This document shows, piece by piece, positions 46,070 through 55,250 of a DNA stretch of 64,000 nucleotides. This DNA is from Enchytraeus crypticus (taxonomy: Eukaryota; Annelida; Clitellata; Enchytraeida; Enchytraeidae). How positions within the stretch are numbered: position 1 is the stretch's first letter; each line of letters starts with the position of its first letter. Position numbers and translations under genes: made by a program. Where the stretch lies: assembly GCA_905160935.1 (NCBI GenBank), contig CAJHZI010000302.1:427054-491053 (forward strand), read 5' to 3'. Under the pieces are notes generated by a model. The model was not told the DNA's origin. It was given only the letters and a program-made list of their open reading frames with translations, and did not search any database.

Positions 46070-48276
46070 GTTTATTTTCGTTCAATCTGACAACCGCAGA
46101 AAGTTACAGTACAGAAATTCCAACAGACATAGCATAACAAATTACAGATATAGCATAAACAGTTAATAGGCTAGATATAAGAGAGATAAAACTAAAAATT
46201 GTTCTCGCTAACATTTACCACATGAATATTACAACATTACATAAATCAATGGCTTATACTATTCATAATTGCCATATAGGGCGTACTGTACTATGAGTAA
46301 AGAAGAATCTTTTAGTATTCATTAAATTAACTAGCATCATCTAGAATCATACGAATAATGAAGTTTTTATCGCTCAGACTGCTTCGTTTTATGGGAAGGG
46401 AAAAGCATCTCTTAGCAGTATTTCTTCGGGTTGGGTAATTATGATTGTTTTGTGGAGGTAACAAATGCGCCAGTAAATGTGCAGGGTTGTTACAGATTGC
46501 CTTGAAAAGATTATTGTCAGCAAAGTTACATAGATCCTCAAAATTAGATTCTTTACTGTAGAATCCAGCTCTCCTTGCCTTCTTTAAAAAGGTTTCAAGA
46601 CGGGTTCTCTCTTCAGCATTTGTAAAGCCCCACCAAAACTGGGAGGCATATAGAAGCTTAGAGAGTGTGGAGGCTTGAAAGACTCTCTGAAGAAGATCAT
46701 TTGCCAAACCTTTACTACGTAAAGAATAGAGCGCAAAAATGTTGCTCGAACACAAGCTAATGATGTTTGTGATGTGAGCAGAAAAAGAAAAGTTATCAGA
46801 TACTATGACACCTAAGCATTTGATGTTAGAAACCCGCTCAATTCCTTCAAGGTGTGGGACATCTCTTATCTGCCTTTTTTGCTTGGGTAATTGGAAGAGA
46901 ATTTCTTTTGTTTTATTTCGATTTAATAGTAGATTGTTAGAGCGGGACCAGTTTTCGATATGGACTAATTCCTCTTCCGTTGAGTGAAGGTTAGAGGCAG
47001 GCACAATCAGGTATGTGTCATCGGCATATTTGAACAAAGAGTTTGTAGGCTGTAGGGTTTTTAAGTCTGATGTAACAATGACAAATGCAGTTGGTCCAAG
47101 GGCTGATCCTTGGACTATACTGGCATTGATTGCTGCTGATGACGATGTTTGACCATCAAAGATAGTGGTGTGTGAACGGGCCGAGAGGAAGCTGGCAATC
47201 CACCCATTAATGTTGCTAGGTACATCTAGGGTACACAGTTTATCAATCATTTGTGAGTGTCTGACTGTATCAAACGCCTTGCTGAAGTCTAACGCTATTA
47301 CTCTGACGAAGGTCTCAGTTTCGAGCGTAGACGAAAGTTTGTGAAAGAAGGCAATGAGAGCAGCAGTAGTGGATCCTGTAGGGCGAAATACATACTGATT
47401 GGTGAAATCAAGGCTTGGAGGTGAAGATAATAGCGCTGAGTATATATATCGTGACGTGATAATACGCTCAGTGATGCGTGAGAGTACAGGGGTGATGGAA
47501 ATAGGGCGATAGTCAGACATGACACTGGGGCATGAAACCTTATGTATCGGTTTAATTACTGAGGATTTCCACTGAATAGGTACATAGGAATTGCGGATAG
47601 ACATATTGATTAAGTTAGCAAGAGGAGCGGCAAAGACTGGAGCAGATAGTCTCAAGAACCATGAAGGAAGGTCATCGGGACCAGTGGCTGTTGGTTTTAA
47701 TTTGTCCAGAATGTGGAAAATTGTAAATTCTGAAACGGGGTTATTAGGTATAGTATTCACTTGGTTTATGATTGGTTCATTATACTCACTGTCGGTTGAG
47801 ACTAGTGCATAATAGCTATTAAGCGTTTCAGCATTTATGCTCGGATTGGGAGAAGATCGTTGATATAGCTTCTTACCTGTGACCTTCTTTACTGCTGCCC
47901 ATAGATCATGGGAGTTAGTGGCAGAGTTTAGATTTGTTAACTGATAAGAGTTATATTTCGTTATGAGTTTTCCTATTTTTATCGAGAGAGCATTAGCAAT
48001 ATTTAACTTTCCTTTGTGCATTAAGGCATTTCTCTTTCTAAGGAGTGACTTAATTTCGGGTGTAATATAGTCTGGCTCATTGGATGTTATTGTAACAGTT
48101 CTAGTCGGGAAAAGACTATTGAGGAGAGATATTGCCTTTGAATAGAAATGATCAAATGAATCCTGCACATTGGTGATTGAAGGATTAAAGAATTCTGAGG
48201 ATGGGATGGAAGAAATATGCGACAGATACTTAGCATTATTAGATGGTAGTAGATAACGTGTACCTATAGCACACAA
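46070..48276 (-). mobile_element. LINE with long RT open frame, 5'-truncated
   Basis: One open frame of about 649 codons (48276-46327, minus) with no internal stop. It contains the linker before the RT (EIKSLLRKRNALMHKG, then a DLW motif), the RT motifs KPTATGPDDLPSWFL, SDYRPISITPVLSR, VIALDFSKAFDTVRH, IVQGSALGPTAF and the catalytic KYADDTYLIV, and a C-terminal tail ending IIRMILDDAS. The upstream AP endonuclease is missing, so the copy is 5'-truncated at 48276, exactly where a foldback begins. The 3' UTR runs to about 46070. The intact frame suggests recent insertion. Clade is CR1/L2-like, not certain. Confidence 0.85.
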
Positions 48277-48451
48277 GCCTATTTTTTCCCTATATTTTAC
48301 TCGTGAAGATCCATTTTCCTACATTTTACTCATGCAAGGGCCCCTTTTCCCATATTTTGCTCGTTTTCACTCACAAAATATGGAAAAATAAGCCTTGCAC
48401 TCACAAAATATAAGAAAATGAGTCTTCACTCGCATAGGGAAAAATAGACTT
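48275..48451. repeat. Foldback of about 30-bp iterons at the left Polinton boundary
   Basis: Three direct units built on TTTTCCTATATTTTACTCGTG are followed by three units in inverted orientation (CACTCACAAAATATGGAAAA). Arms of about 80 bp can pair over a short centre near 48360. It sits between the LINE 5' break and the stop codon of the polymerase ORF. It does not match the right end of the Polinton. Confidence 0.7.
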
Positions 48452-48453
48452 CT

Positions 48454-51369
48454 TTATCTAACAATACGCCTCTTATCAAACTGAAAACTCCATTGTTTTA
48501 TCATCTCTTTAGTATATATCTGGCTATTTTTAATTGTAAACTGATTATATTTAATATCCACATTGCCTATGCAACCCTTTACGAGTTTTACTCTTGCCTC
48601 ATGATTCATTTTAACTTCTGTTTCAGCTGTTACTCTGAATCCTTTAACTTTTCCATTGTATTTTTTATCATTCAATATATATCCATAATCTTTTGATTGA
48701 GCGCAAGCCCAATATTCAATGTGCTTACCACCCAATTCATCAGTCCATTCTCCAAGTGAATCTCCAATATATTTTTCAAAGATATCTTTATTTGTTTCAT
48801 CTTCAATATAAACAACGCTATCTGTGTCCATATAACATACATTTCTACCAATTCGATCTATCATTTCGTGTAATCTTAATCTAGCCCATGCTGTAGTAAA
48901 ACATGCAATATATATATTAGTGTTATAATTTTGTTTAACAAACTGATCCTTAACTTCATATGAAGCATATACAATTGAATCGTTTAAGAACGATAACGCC
49001 AGACTTTCTATTTTATCATCTAGAACAATCTTGTAAAAATCCACCTCGTTATCTATATACTCATTCTGTCTATGCTTAGGTACTTGACCAAATTTACCCC
49101 ACAATGAGACTAGACATGTTTTTGCAATGAATCTCATACCTGGATTGAATTCTAATTTACCTAATTCAATTCCTAGCCCTCTAGCTTTTTGCCTATACTC
49201 CTCTTCAGAACAATCAAATTTGCTACTTTCCAATTTTATCTTAAAGAATTTTCTTATATACCCCTTCCATAAATCAGTACTAGTATTCTCGAAATGATGC
49301 ACTTCATAAATCTTATCAATTCTGTAACCTTTCTCTAATGCTTTTTCAAACTCGTTGGTACACCAAACACCTGTAATTGCTCGCTCGTCATCATTATGAA
49401 AACATTCTCCATTTTTAATATTATAACATTCACTACAGTTTTGTTTCTTATACTTATTAGTCAATATACAATCTTTACAAGCTTTCATCTTACAATCGGT
49501 TTTACATTTTTCATGCTTCTGATGAACACATTTTAAATCTATTCTATTCATACAAGTCCTACATAATCCAAATAATAGTTTATGAGCTTGTTTAGTTTTC
49601 TGTTTGTAAGGTAGTACAGGTTGATATAGGCCTGCAGGTGGAACTACTTTACAATATATAAATCCAAACCAATTGTTATCGTATGCCATAGGCTTAATGA
49701 TTCTAGTAGGATGCCCTACAGGATATTTATCATAATACATGACTGTAGGATACAAACTTACTACATCTATATATCTCCCCTTTTGTCCGTTACTTTTACA
49801 ATCATGAAGTAACTTTATAGGTTCACACCTACCACCATAGAAACTATCTCTTATATTCATAGGCTCAACTAAATCATATTCACTTAAAGATATGTTTTTC
49901 ATTTCAATATTATTATCAAATTCATGTTCCCATATAATTTCTAAATTATAACCTGCTTCTCTTATAGCCTTCTCAATTCTACATGTGTTGTCATATAATT
50001 TAAACATATATTTACCAGATTGTTTATTTTCAGTTAAATCATCGTAGCATTGAGGGCATCCATGAAAGTAATATCCTTGGAATTGATAGATAGTATTGGT
50101 TTCCTCACAAAAACCATCAACTTTTATCTTCTGGCTCCCATTAACTAAAACACATTGCTCCCCTCCATTACAGGCATGCCTAATATTAACACCCTGCTTT
50201 AAAGATACATATTTCAGCCATTTTATCGACTTAATAGAATAATTATCATTTGAAAGTTCATTAACAATTCCAATAGTATCTGAAGGTAAGAACTCGTTTC
50301 TATAAGTTGCCTGACATACAGCCGCAATAGTAATGTATTGAAACGGATCTATACCAGATATCTCTAGGAACAACTCTCTTAACTTTAAACAACCTCTTCT
50401 TAAAATATCTACGTCTGACTTGCAATACTTGTACATTTCTTTCTTAAAATCAAATGTTTGATCCTTTACACTTTCATACCATTTATCAAAAGCCTCTTTA
50501 TCTTTAGTAACCATATTTTCATAACCATAGTACTTCTTATCAGGATAATTACCTATGTAGTCTTGATTTTCAGGCCTATTAAACTCGTGTGGGAAGTAAC
50601 CTTTAGCCAATTCATCTAATCCAAACGTCTTAGGAAAATATCTTAATGCACACGACGTAAATGATATACTGTCTATAAATCTAATATTGTAATCTTGTTT
50701 AACTTCTAGTTGTAATATCTTTTGTCCATTATATATTACATCCGGTTTAACGCCATGAGCTACAAGCCATTCTTGCACAAACTGGAAATCATAACCCTTT
50801 CCATAATGAGCTATAACTGTAAAACCTTTATGCTTTTTGGTGAATACCCATTTACAAAATTCATCAGTGTTAGGAAATATATACTCATCTCCGTTGAAGT
50901 ACTGAACTACACAATAATTAACTATATGCTTAGTATTACTATCTACAGCAGCTTCAAAATCATAGAATATATACTTTTCACTAGGTTCTTTAAGTTTCAT
51001 CGTTTTCATGTAGCATTTATGTTCTCCCAATACCCAATCGTAACAGTTTGAACACTGATTTTCACCACATCTATGATCCTCTCGCTTTCGAGTTTTAGTC
51101 TTTATAACTTTGAAACACTCCTGGCATACATAAGAGTGTTCAATACATTTCTTATTTCTAATGTGACTTTCGAAACATGCAGCACTATAAAATATCTTAC
51201 CACAAGTACTACACCTAGCTTTATTCCCCTCCAAAGTACATCGGGTTTCATTTTTGCAAGCTTCACATTTCTCTTTTTGCCTAGCTACCCATGTTCCAGC
51301 ACTTGTTCCTAGAAATGCAGGGAGTGTGGATATTACACTGTAATGATTATCACTTAAAATTAAATAGAC
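48454..51369 (-). CDS. Polinton protein-primed DNA polymerase B, C-terminal ORF (exonuclease and polymerase)
   Basis: Replicates the element by protein priming. The open frame begins after a TAA at 51372-51370 and has no ATG before the conserved region; its nominal start at 51234 is TTG. Numbered from there: Cys-rich zinc-binding region (1-75), exonuclease motifs FYDFEA (D92, E94), IAHYGKGYDF and YCKSDVD, then a nuclease-like insert with QGYYFHGCPQCY and IWEHEF. Polymerase motifs A DVVSLYP, B KTCLVSLWGKFG and C YMDTDS (801-806) follow. The frame upstream of 51234 still encodes a conserved-looking segment (ILSDNHYSVISTLPAFLG), so this is the second half of one gene whose first half is 51360-52682. 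It ends at KRRIVR, apparently a little short of the family's usual end. Confidence 0.9.
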   Translation of the reverse strand, partial: VYLILSDNHYSVISTLPAFLGTSAGTWVARQKEKCEACKNETRCTLEGNKARCSTCGKIFYSAACFESHIRNKKCIEHSYVCQECFKVIKTKTRKREDHRCGENQCSNCYDWVLGEHKCYMKTMKLKEPSEKYIFYDFEAAVDSNTKHIVNYCVVQYFNGDEYIFPNTDEFCKWVFTKKHKGFTVIAHYGKGYDFQFVQEWLVAHGVKPDVIYNGQKILQLEVKQDYNIRFIDSISFTSCALRYFPKTFGLDELAKGYFPHEFNRPENQDYIGNYPDKKYYGYENMVTKDKEAFDKWYESVKDQTFDFKKEMYKYCKSDVDILRRGCLKLRELFLEISGIDPFQYITIAAVCQATYRNEFLPSDTIGIVNELSNDNYSIKSIKWLKYVSLKQGVNIRHACNGGEQCVLVNGSQKIKVDGFCEETNTIYQFQGYYFHGCPQCYDDLTENKQSGKYMFKLYDNTCRIEKAIREAGYNLEIIWEHEFDNNIEMKNISLSEYDLVEPMNIRDSFYGGRCEPIKLLHDCKSNGQKGRYIDVVSLYPTVMYYDKYPVGHPTRIIKPMAYDNNWFGFIYCKVVPPAGLYQPVLPYKQKTKQAHKLLFGLCRTCMNRIDLKCVHQKHEKCKTDCKMKACKDCILTNKYKKQNCSECYNIKNGECFHNDDERAITGVWCTNEFEKALEKGYRIDKIYEVHHFENTSTDLWKGYIRKFFKIKLESSKFDCSEEEYRQKARGLGIELGKLEFNPGMRFIAKTCLVSLWGKFGQVPKHRQNEYIDNEVDFYKIVLDDKIESLALSFLNDSIVYASYEVKDQFVKQNYNTNIYIACFTTAWARLRLHEMIDRIGRNVCYMDTDSVVYIEDETNKDIFEKYIGDSLGEWTDELGGKHIEYWACAQSKDYGYILNDKKYNGKVKGFRVTAETEVKMNHEARVKLVKGCIGNVDIKYNQFTIKNSQIYTKEMIKQWSFQFDKRRIVR

Positions 51370-52682
51370 TTAACATCTTTTGATATTCCAGCATAGATTT
51401 GTCTCTTATCCATACTATACACCTGAACTTGTATATTTATTCTATCTTCTATTAATTTTATATCAATAAAATCATTTCCTGTATCTTTAATCGGAATAGA
51501 ATATATTCTATGGAAAGCCTTAGCTAATACTGTTTGTAGCTTCTTTTCTCCACCTTGACGTAAATATCTGATTTCATTATCAGAAAATATACCTTCATTG
51601 ATTTTAGTATTATTTGTAGCTTGCCTTCTATAGTTTATATCTTTAATTTCTTGATCACTAAGTCTATTCTTAAACACTTCTTCTAATTTAGTCTTGTTAT
51701 AAGATAAACTTACTAAAATAGCTCGTACTAAACATATGGTGTCCTTATTATTGATTTGAGTAATACAGCGCTTATCGTCAAGATTGATTATAGCATTGCT
51801 ACGCCCCATTCCTTGTGGTATTTCAATAGCTGTTAATTTAAATGTTAGATCCTCAATGTTCATGTCATAGTAATCTATAAAATAATTAGTCCAATCAGCA
51901 ACCATATCAGTTGCTTCATCTTTAGACATAAGATTTGTATGAGGTTTTTTACCAGATGGAGTTCTTATGCTAATCTGAATTCTAGTATTAGATGGGTATC
52001 TTTCAGTCATCTTTTCAACCAAGACCCCCATAACTTTCCGTATATTAAAGAAATTAACAGAACCCATAATGCGCCAGTGAGTTAAATTTGTTTTATATCT
52101 CGTATTGTAATATTCAAACGTTTTTGTTATTTCAAAATCATCTGAATTTTGTTTGAATAAGGACCCTAAGAAGTGATGCTTATCATCAGGTTCTTCATGA
52201 GTTTTAAATTTTCTGTTGACTATCTTAGAGTAAATGCTTTTGTATTTATTTTGAAGATCTTGTTCTGTGTCAAAGGGCTTTACATATCTTTGCTTTGCCG
52301 CTTGTTTAGCTATTGGTGTAAATATTTTACGATAATCTTTTGGAGTGAGAGATTTCCAAAACGATTTTGACAAATAATGCTTATCATTAGGTTTAGATTT
52401 TCTACTAGCTACTTTAGCTGCTTGTGTAGCAATGCCTTTGTATTGGTGTCTTAGGTCCTGATCAGGGTCTGGTTTATGAATACTTCTCAAATAACCTTTT
52501 TTGGTTGATAATTTAGCTACTTGTTTAGCTATGGGGGTAATTATTTTACGATAGTCCCTAATGTATGATTTCCATTCCACATTAGTTAACTTACGACCTG
52601 TAATAATTTCCACCTGATTACGATCTAATTGTAAATTAGAAAATGGTTTTAGTTTATCGGACTCTTCATTTGTCAGTACCAT
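51360..52682 (-). CDS. Polinton DNA polymerase B, N-terminal ORF
   Basis: 440 residues starting at a TAAATG motif. The N-terminus contains two or three similar Lys-rich segments (YRKIITPIAKQVAK near 44-57, DYRKIFTPIAKQAAK near 116-130). The second half (from about 225) includes TRIQISIRTPSG, CLVRAILVSLSYNK and ends INIQVQVYSMDKRQIYAG. That ending matches the segment that in other Polinton polymerases leads straight into the D-HY-VI-PGFLG zinc region. It overlaps the next ORF by about 10 nt in the -1 frame. Either a mutation split the gene or frameshifting joins it. Terminal-protein function may reside here (inference). Confidence 0.7.
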   Translation of the reverse strand: MVLTNEESDKLKPFSNLQLDRNQVEIITGRKLTNVEWKSYIRDYRKIITPIAKQVAKLSTKKGYLRSIHKPDPDQDLRHQYKGIATQAAKVASRKSKPNDKHYLSKSFWKSLTPKDYRKIFTPIAKQAAKQRYVKPFDTEQDLQNKYKSIYSKIVNRKFKTHEEPDDKHHFLGSLFKQNSDDFEITKTFEYYNTRYKTNLTHWRIMGSVNFFNIRKVMGVLVEKMTERYPSNTRIQISIRTPSGKKPHTNLMSKDEATDMVADWTNYFIDYYDMNIEDLTFKLTAIEIPQGMGRSNAIINLDDKRCITQINNKDTICLVRAILVSLSYNKTKLEEVFKNRLSDQEIKDINYRRQATNNTKINEGIFSDNEIRYLRQGGEKKLQTVLAKAFHRIYSIPIKDTGNDFIDIKLIEDRINIQVQVYSMDKRQIYAGISKDVKSI

Positions 52683-52774
52683 TTATAGTACACAAGTTTA
52701 CTTGAAAGAAAATATAATACACAATATTTTAAAGCGTTCTATATTTTTCTTTTATGTAATGTTGTGTACTATAA
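52683..52774. promoter_or_regulatory. Divergent promoter with duplicated TTGTGTACTATAAATG
   Basis: The 92 bp between two divergent start codons. Reading outward on each strand, both genes are led by the same 16-mer TTGTGTACTATAAATG that includes the ATG. The rest is AT-rich. This is the strongest local evidence that the sequence before each ATG is a promoter element. Confidence 0.6.
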
Positions 52775-53473
52775 ATGAAAGGAACAATGAATCGACTACA
52801 AGATATGGCTTTGAGAAAGGTGCTAGATACAACTTTAGAAAAATTAAAGAGCATGGAACCTTCTGAAAAATCATCATTTTTAAAATGGCCAGTTTTTAAA
52901 GGTTTGAAAGTTACACTCTGCAGGGGAATTAAGTTTAGTAACATTACTGATGATGCTTACGTATTGATCAATAAGTTGAGTGATGAATTGTCACGGATGA
53001 GGGCTAATACGTATTTTGGAGATGATGATTTTTTTAAAATATTGGAACATATACTGCTTAATAAAATACAAGATATAGCGAGAAAGGTGCTAGATAAAAC
53101 TTTAGAAAAATTAAAGGGCATGGAAGATACTGAAAAATCATCAGTTTTAAACTCATCAGGTTTTAAATTTTTGGAAGATGCACTCTGCAGGGGAGTTAAC
53201 CTAAGTAACATTGCTGATGATACTTACGTATTGATCGATGAGTTGTGCGTTGAATTGTCACGGATGAAGGCTATTAAGTATTTTGGAGATGATGATTATG
53301 TTGATGATGATGATTTTAAAATATTTGAAAATATACTGCTTGATGGAATAGATTTTAATAGACTTTCTGAGGATACTTTAGTTCTTATTGCTCATGCGCC
53401 TTTTACGGACTCCATATATGCTAAATTAAAAAATACAAAAAGTTTTTTTGTGAAAAGTGTGGTAACGATATAG
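52775..53473 (+). CDS. Polinton accessory protein with tandem repeats
   Basis: 232 residues, starts at TAAATG. Two tandem repeats of about 90 residues (about 10-97 and 99-185) share RKVLD-TLEKLK-ME, ALCRGV/TLCRGI, DDTYVLIDEL and LSRMK--YFGDDD. The underlying DNA is also similar, so the duplication is recent. A third short unit (GIDFNRLSEDTLVLI) follows. The same unit occurs in the protein encoded at 58572-59051. No known domain recognised. The frame ends soon after a T7 run, and the next frame continues with a Cys-rich tail to 53694, so the protein probably lost its tail by a one-base change. Confidence 0.6.
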   Translation: MKGTMNRLQDMALRKVLDTTLEKLKSMEPSEKSSFLKWPVFKGLKVTLCRGIKFSNITDDAYVLINKLSDELSRMRANTYFGDDDFFKILEHILLNKIQDIARKVLDKTLEKLKGMEDTEKSSVLNSSGFKFLEDALCRGVNLSNIADDTYVLIDELCVELSRMKAIKYFGDDDYVDDDDFKIFENILLDGIDFNRLSEDTLVLIAHAPFTDSIYAKLKNTKSFFVKSVVTI

Positions 53474-53694
53474 TCATATGTGAATGCTATAAGAACGATA
53501 CAGCAGAAGAAGAAGTATGTTTACACTGTGGTGATGACAGTGATGAAGAAGTATGTTTACACTGTGGTGTTTACTGTGGTGGAAGATGCTGTGAGCTATG
53601 TAGAGACTGTGATAGTAGATACTGTGAGGGTGACTGTGGTGTTGATATATTTTTAAGGTGGAGTATGATGATGACTTTTAACACCAGGTTATGA
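53446..53694 (+). pseudogene. Out-of-frame Cys-rich tail of the repeat protein
   Basis: Directly after the T7 run at about 53443-53449 the +2 frame encodes a stretch rich in paired cysteines: CEKCGN, CECYKND, two copies of EEVCLHCG, and CGGRCCELCRDC, CEGDCG. It ends with TGA at 53692-53694. The pattern suggests zinc binding. It has no start codon of its own and follows the previous frame without a gap. Confidence 0.5.
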
Positions 53695-53708
53695 TTTTAA
53701 AAGATATA

Positions 53709-53954
53709 CTAATCACCAATAGCTATCCAGTGACATTGATCTCCAGGTTTATAGTGACCTTCTACAAAGTATTGAAAACCATCTTTTGTAATATTACACG
53801 TGTAAATATTCAGAGCCCAATCCTGACTATATCGAGCTGATCTCATTATCTGACAATTAACAACTGGAGGTTTTGTGAATTTGTTAGGAGTAAACCCAGC
53901 CCCACCACTAAATCTTGAACTAAGTATAATTTGCTCTCCAAACTCTACTTTCAT
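53709..53954 (-). CDS. H-type-lectin-like small protein
   Basis: 81 residues starting at TTAAATG (minus). The pattern fits the H-type lectin domain of snail agglutinins and discoidins: KFTKPPVVNCQI near the start, then NITKDGFQYFV and the terminal CHWIAIGD. These match the family's F--PP-V, N-T--GF and V-W-A-G positions. The length equals one domain. There is no signal peptide, so if it binds glycans it may be part of the virion. It is convergent with the repeat protein and divergent from the ATPase gene. The assignment is by eye. Confidence 0.5.
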   Translation of the reverse strand: MKVEFGEQIILSSRFSGGAGFTPNKFTKPPVVNCQIMRSARYSQDWALNIYTCNITKDGFQYFVEGHYKPGDQCHWIAIGD

Positions 53955-54006
53955 TTAATAGCTAAATATTTATTGAAATAATTTTAAGTGGAGTTTATGC
54001 TGATAA

Positions 54007-54927
54007 ATGGAAGCGAAGTATTATTGGATATCGAAGAAGAGTAAGAAGCATTCCGATATATTTCCGGAGTCATTCCGATGCTTAATAATCGGACAATCGG
54101 GTTCCGGGAAAACGGCTTTACTTATGCGGATGCTACTTCAGGAAGATATGTTAGATTACAATAAACTATATGTATTTGGAAGATCACTTCATCAACCGGA
54201 ATATCAAATACTAAAAGCCGGCTTTGATAATAGATTACCTAAGTCTGATATAACAGAAATTCTAATGCATAATTCAATGATTAATGACCGCGATGAAAAA
54301 CCGGAAGTTATAGCGGCAGGACTAGCCCATGATTTAGAAGATGAGGAGAAAGGAGATATATCTTGTGAATATTACGAAGATCCATCCGATATTCCAGATC
54401 CTAAAGAGTTTGATAAACAGGACAAGAATCTTATAATATTTGACGATATTATGACAGATAAGAATCAATCGGCACCTGGTGCATTCTTTACTAGAAGCAG
54501 ACATAATAATATCGATTGCATATACATTTCTCAAAATTACTATCATTTACCTAGACATACAATTAGATCAAATTCTAATTTTCTAATATTATTCAATCTA
54601 GATCCCGGGGACACCGATAATCTATATAGAGATTCTGGAGCAAGCGTTGATTTCAAAGATATTAATAAATTTAGACAGTTATGTGAACAAGCATGGTCTA
54701 AGAAATATGGATATTTAGTTATTGATAAATCTAAATCAAATCTCAATGAAAAATATGGATTTCAATTGGAACTTGAAAATCCTATACAGTTAGTTGAAAA
54801 TATAATATCACAACCTATAGATAGAATACGTAGAGCTACAAAAACTTGTACTTGCAACCTAACAATGTTAAGCTCTAGTCATGCCAAACATATTAAATCG
54901 AAGCGTCATGAAAAAGCTTTCATATAA
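54007..54927 (+). CDS. Polinton packaging ATPase (FtsK/HerA type)
   Basis: 306 residues starting at TAAATG. Walker A GQSGSGKT at 29-36, Walker B LIIFDD at 142-147, then YISQNYYHLPRHTIRSN with the family's sensor-like Gln and Arg. Such ATPases pump DNA into capsids in Polintons, adenovirus-like and NCLDV lineages. The C-terminus carries a CTCN...SSSHAKHIKSKRH cluster that could bind zinc. Intact. Confidence 0.92.
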   Translation: MEAKYYWISKKSKKHSDIFPESFRCLIIGQSGSGKTALLMRMLLQEDMLDYNKLYVFGRSLHQPEYQILKAGFDNRLPKSDITEILMHNSMINDRDEKPEVIAAGLAHDLEDEEKGDISCEYYEDPSDIPDPKEFDKQDKNLIIFDDIMTDKNQSAPGAFFTRSRHNNIDCIYISQNYYHLPRHTIRSNSNFLILFNLDPGDTDNLYRDSGASVDFKDINKFRQLCEQAWSKKYGYLVIDKSKSNLNEKYGFQLELENPIQLVENIISQPIDRIRRATKTCTCNLTMLSSSHAKHIKSKRHEKAFI

Positions 54928-54942
54928 TCTTTCACATAATAA

Positions 54943-55235
54943 ATGGACGCACAACTTCTGAAGCTTGCCGTTTACAAATTGATCAATCTTATTTTGTGGT
55001 CGGATATAAACCGATAAAAAATACTAAATTTGGAGATACTTATATTATCACATGTACACACATCTCTAATGATGAAGAATTTGAAATGTTTGCTACTAAA
55101 CTAATAGCTTCATATATGTCTCTAAATTTCCCAAAAAATAAATTTTTATTCACCGTTAGAAAAAATTCTAAATACACATACGCTGAGATTTCTGGATATA
55201 TTCCAAACTGCTCATCTTATATTCGATTGAATTAA
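54943..55235 (+). pseudogene. Small Polinton protein, frame broken after the start codon
   Basis: A TAAATG motif places the start at 54943, but that frame stops after 24 codons. The next frame (open from about 54942, nominal start GTG 54996) gives about 97 residues with YFVVGYKPI, NTKFGDTYIITC, MFATKLIASY and KYTYAEISGY. One base has been lost or gained within the first codons. The TKFG-TY pattern resembles small OB-fold-like proteins of other Polintons, but this is weak. Confidence 0.5.
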
Positions 55236-55250
55236 TTTTCATTCCACTAA

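Noticed and set aside
48493-51312. Plus-strand frames opposite the DNA polymerase
   Set aside because: Shadows of the minus-strand gene; products are low-complexity and hydrophobic.
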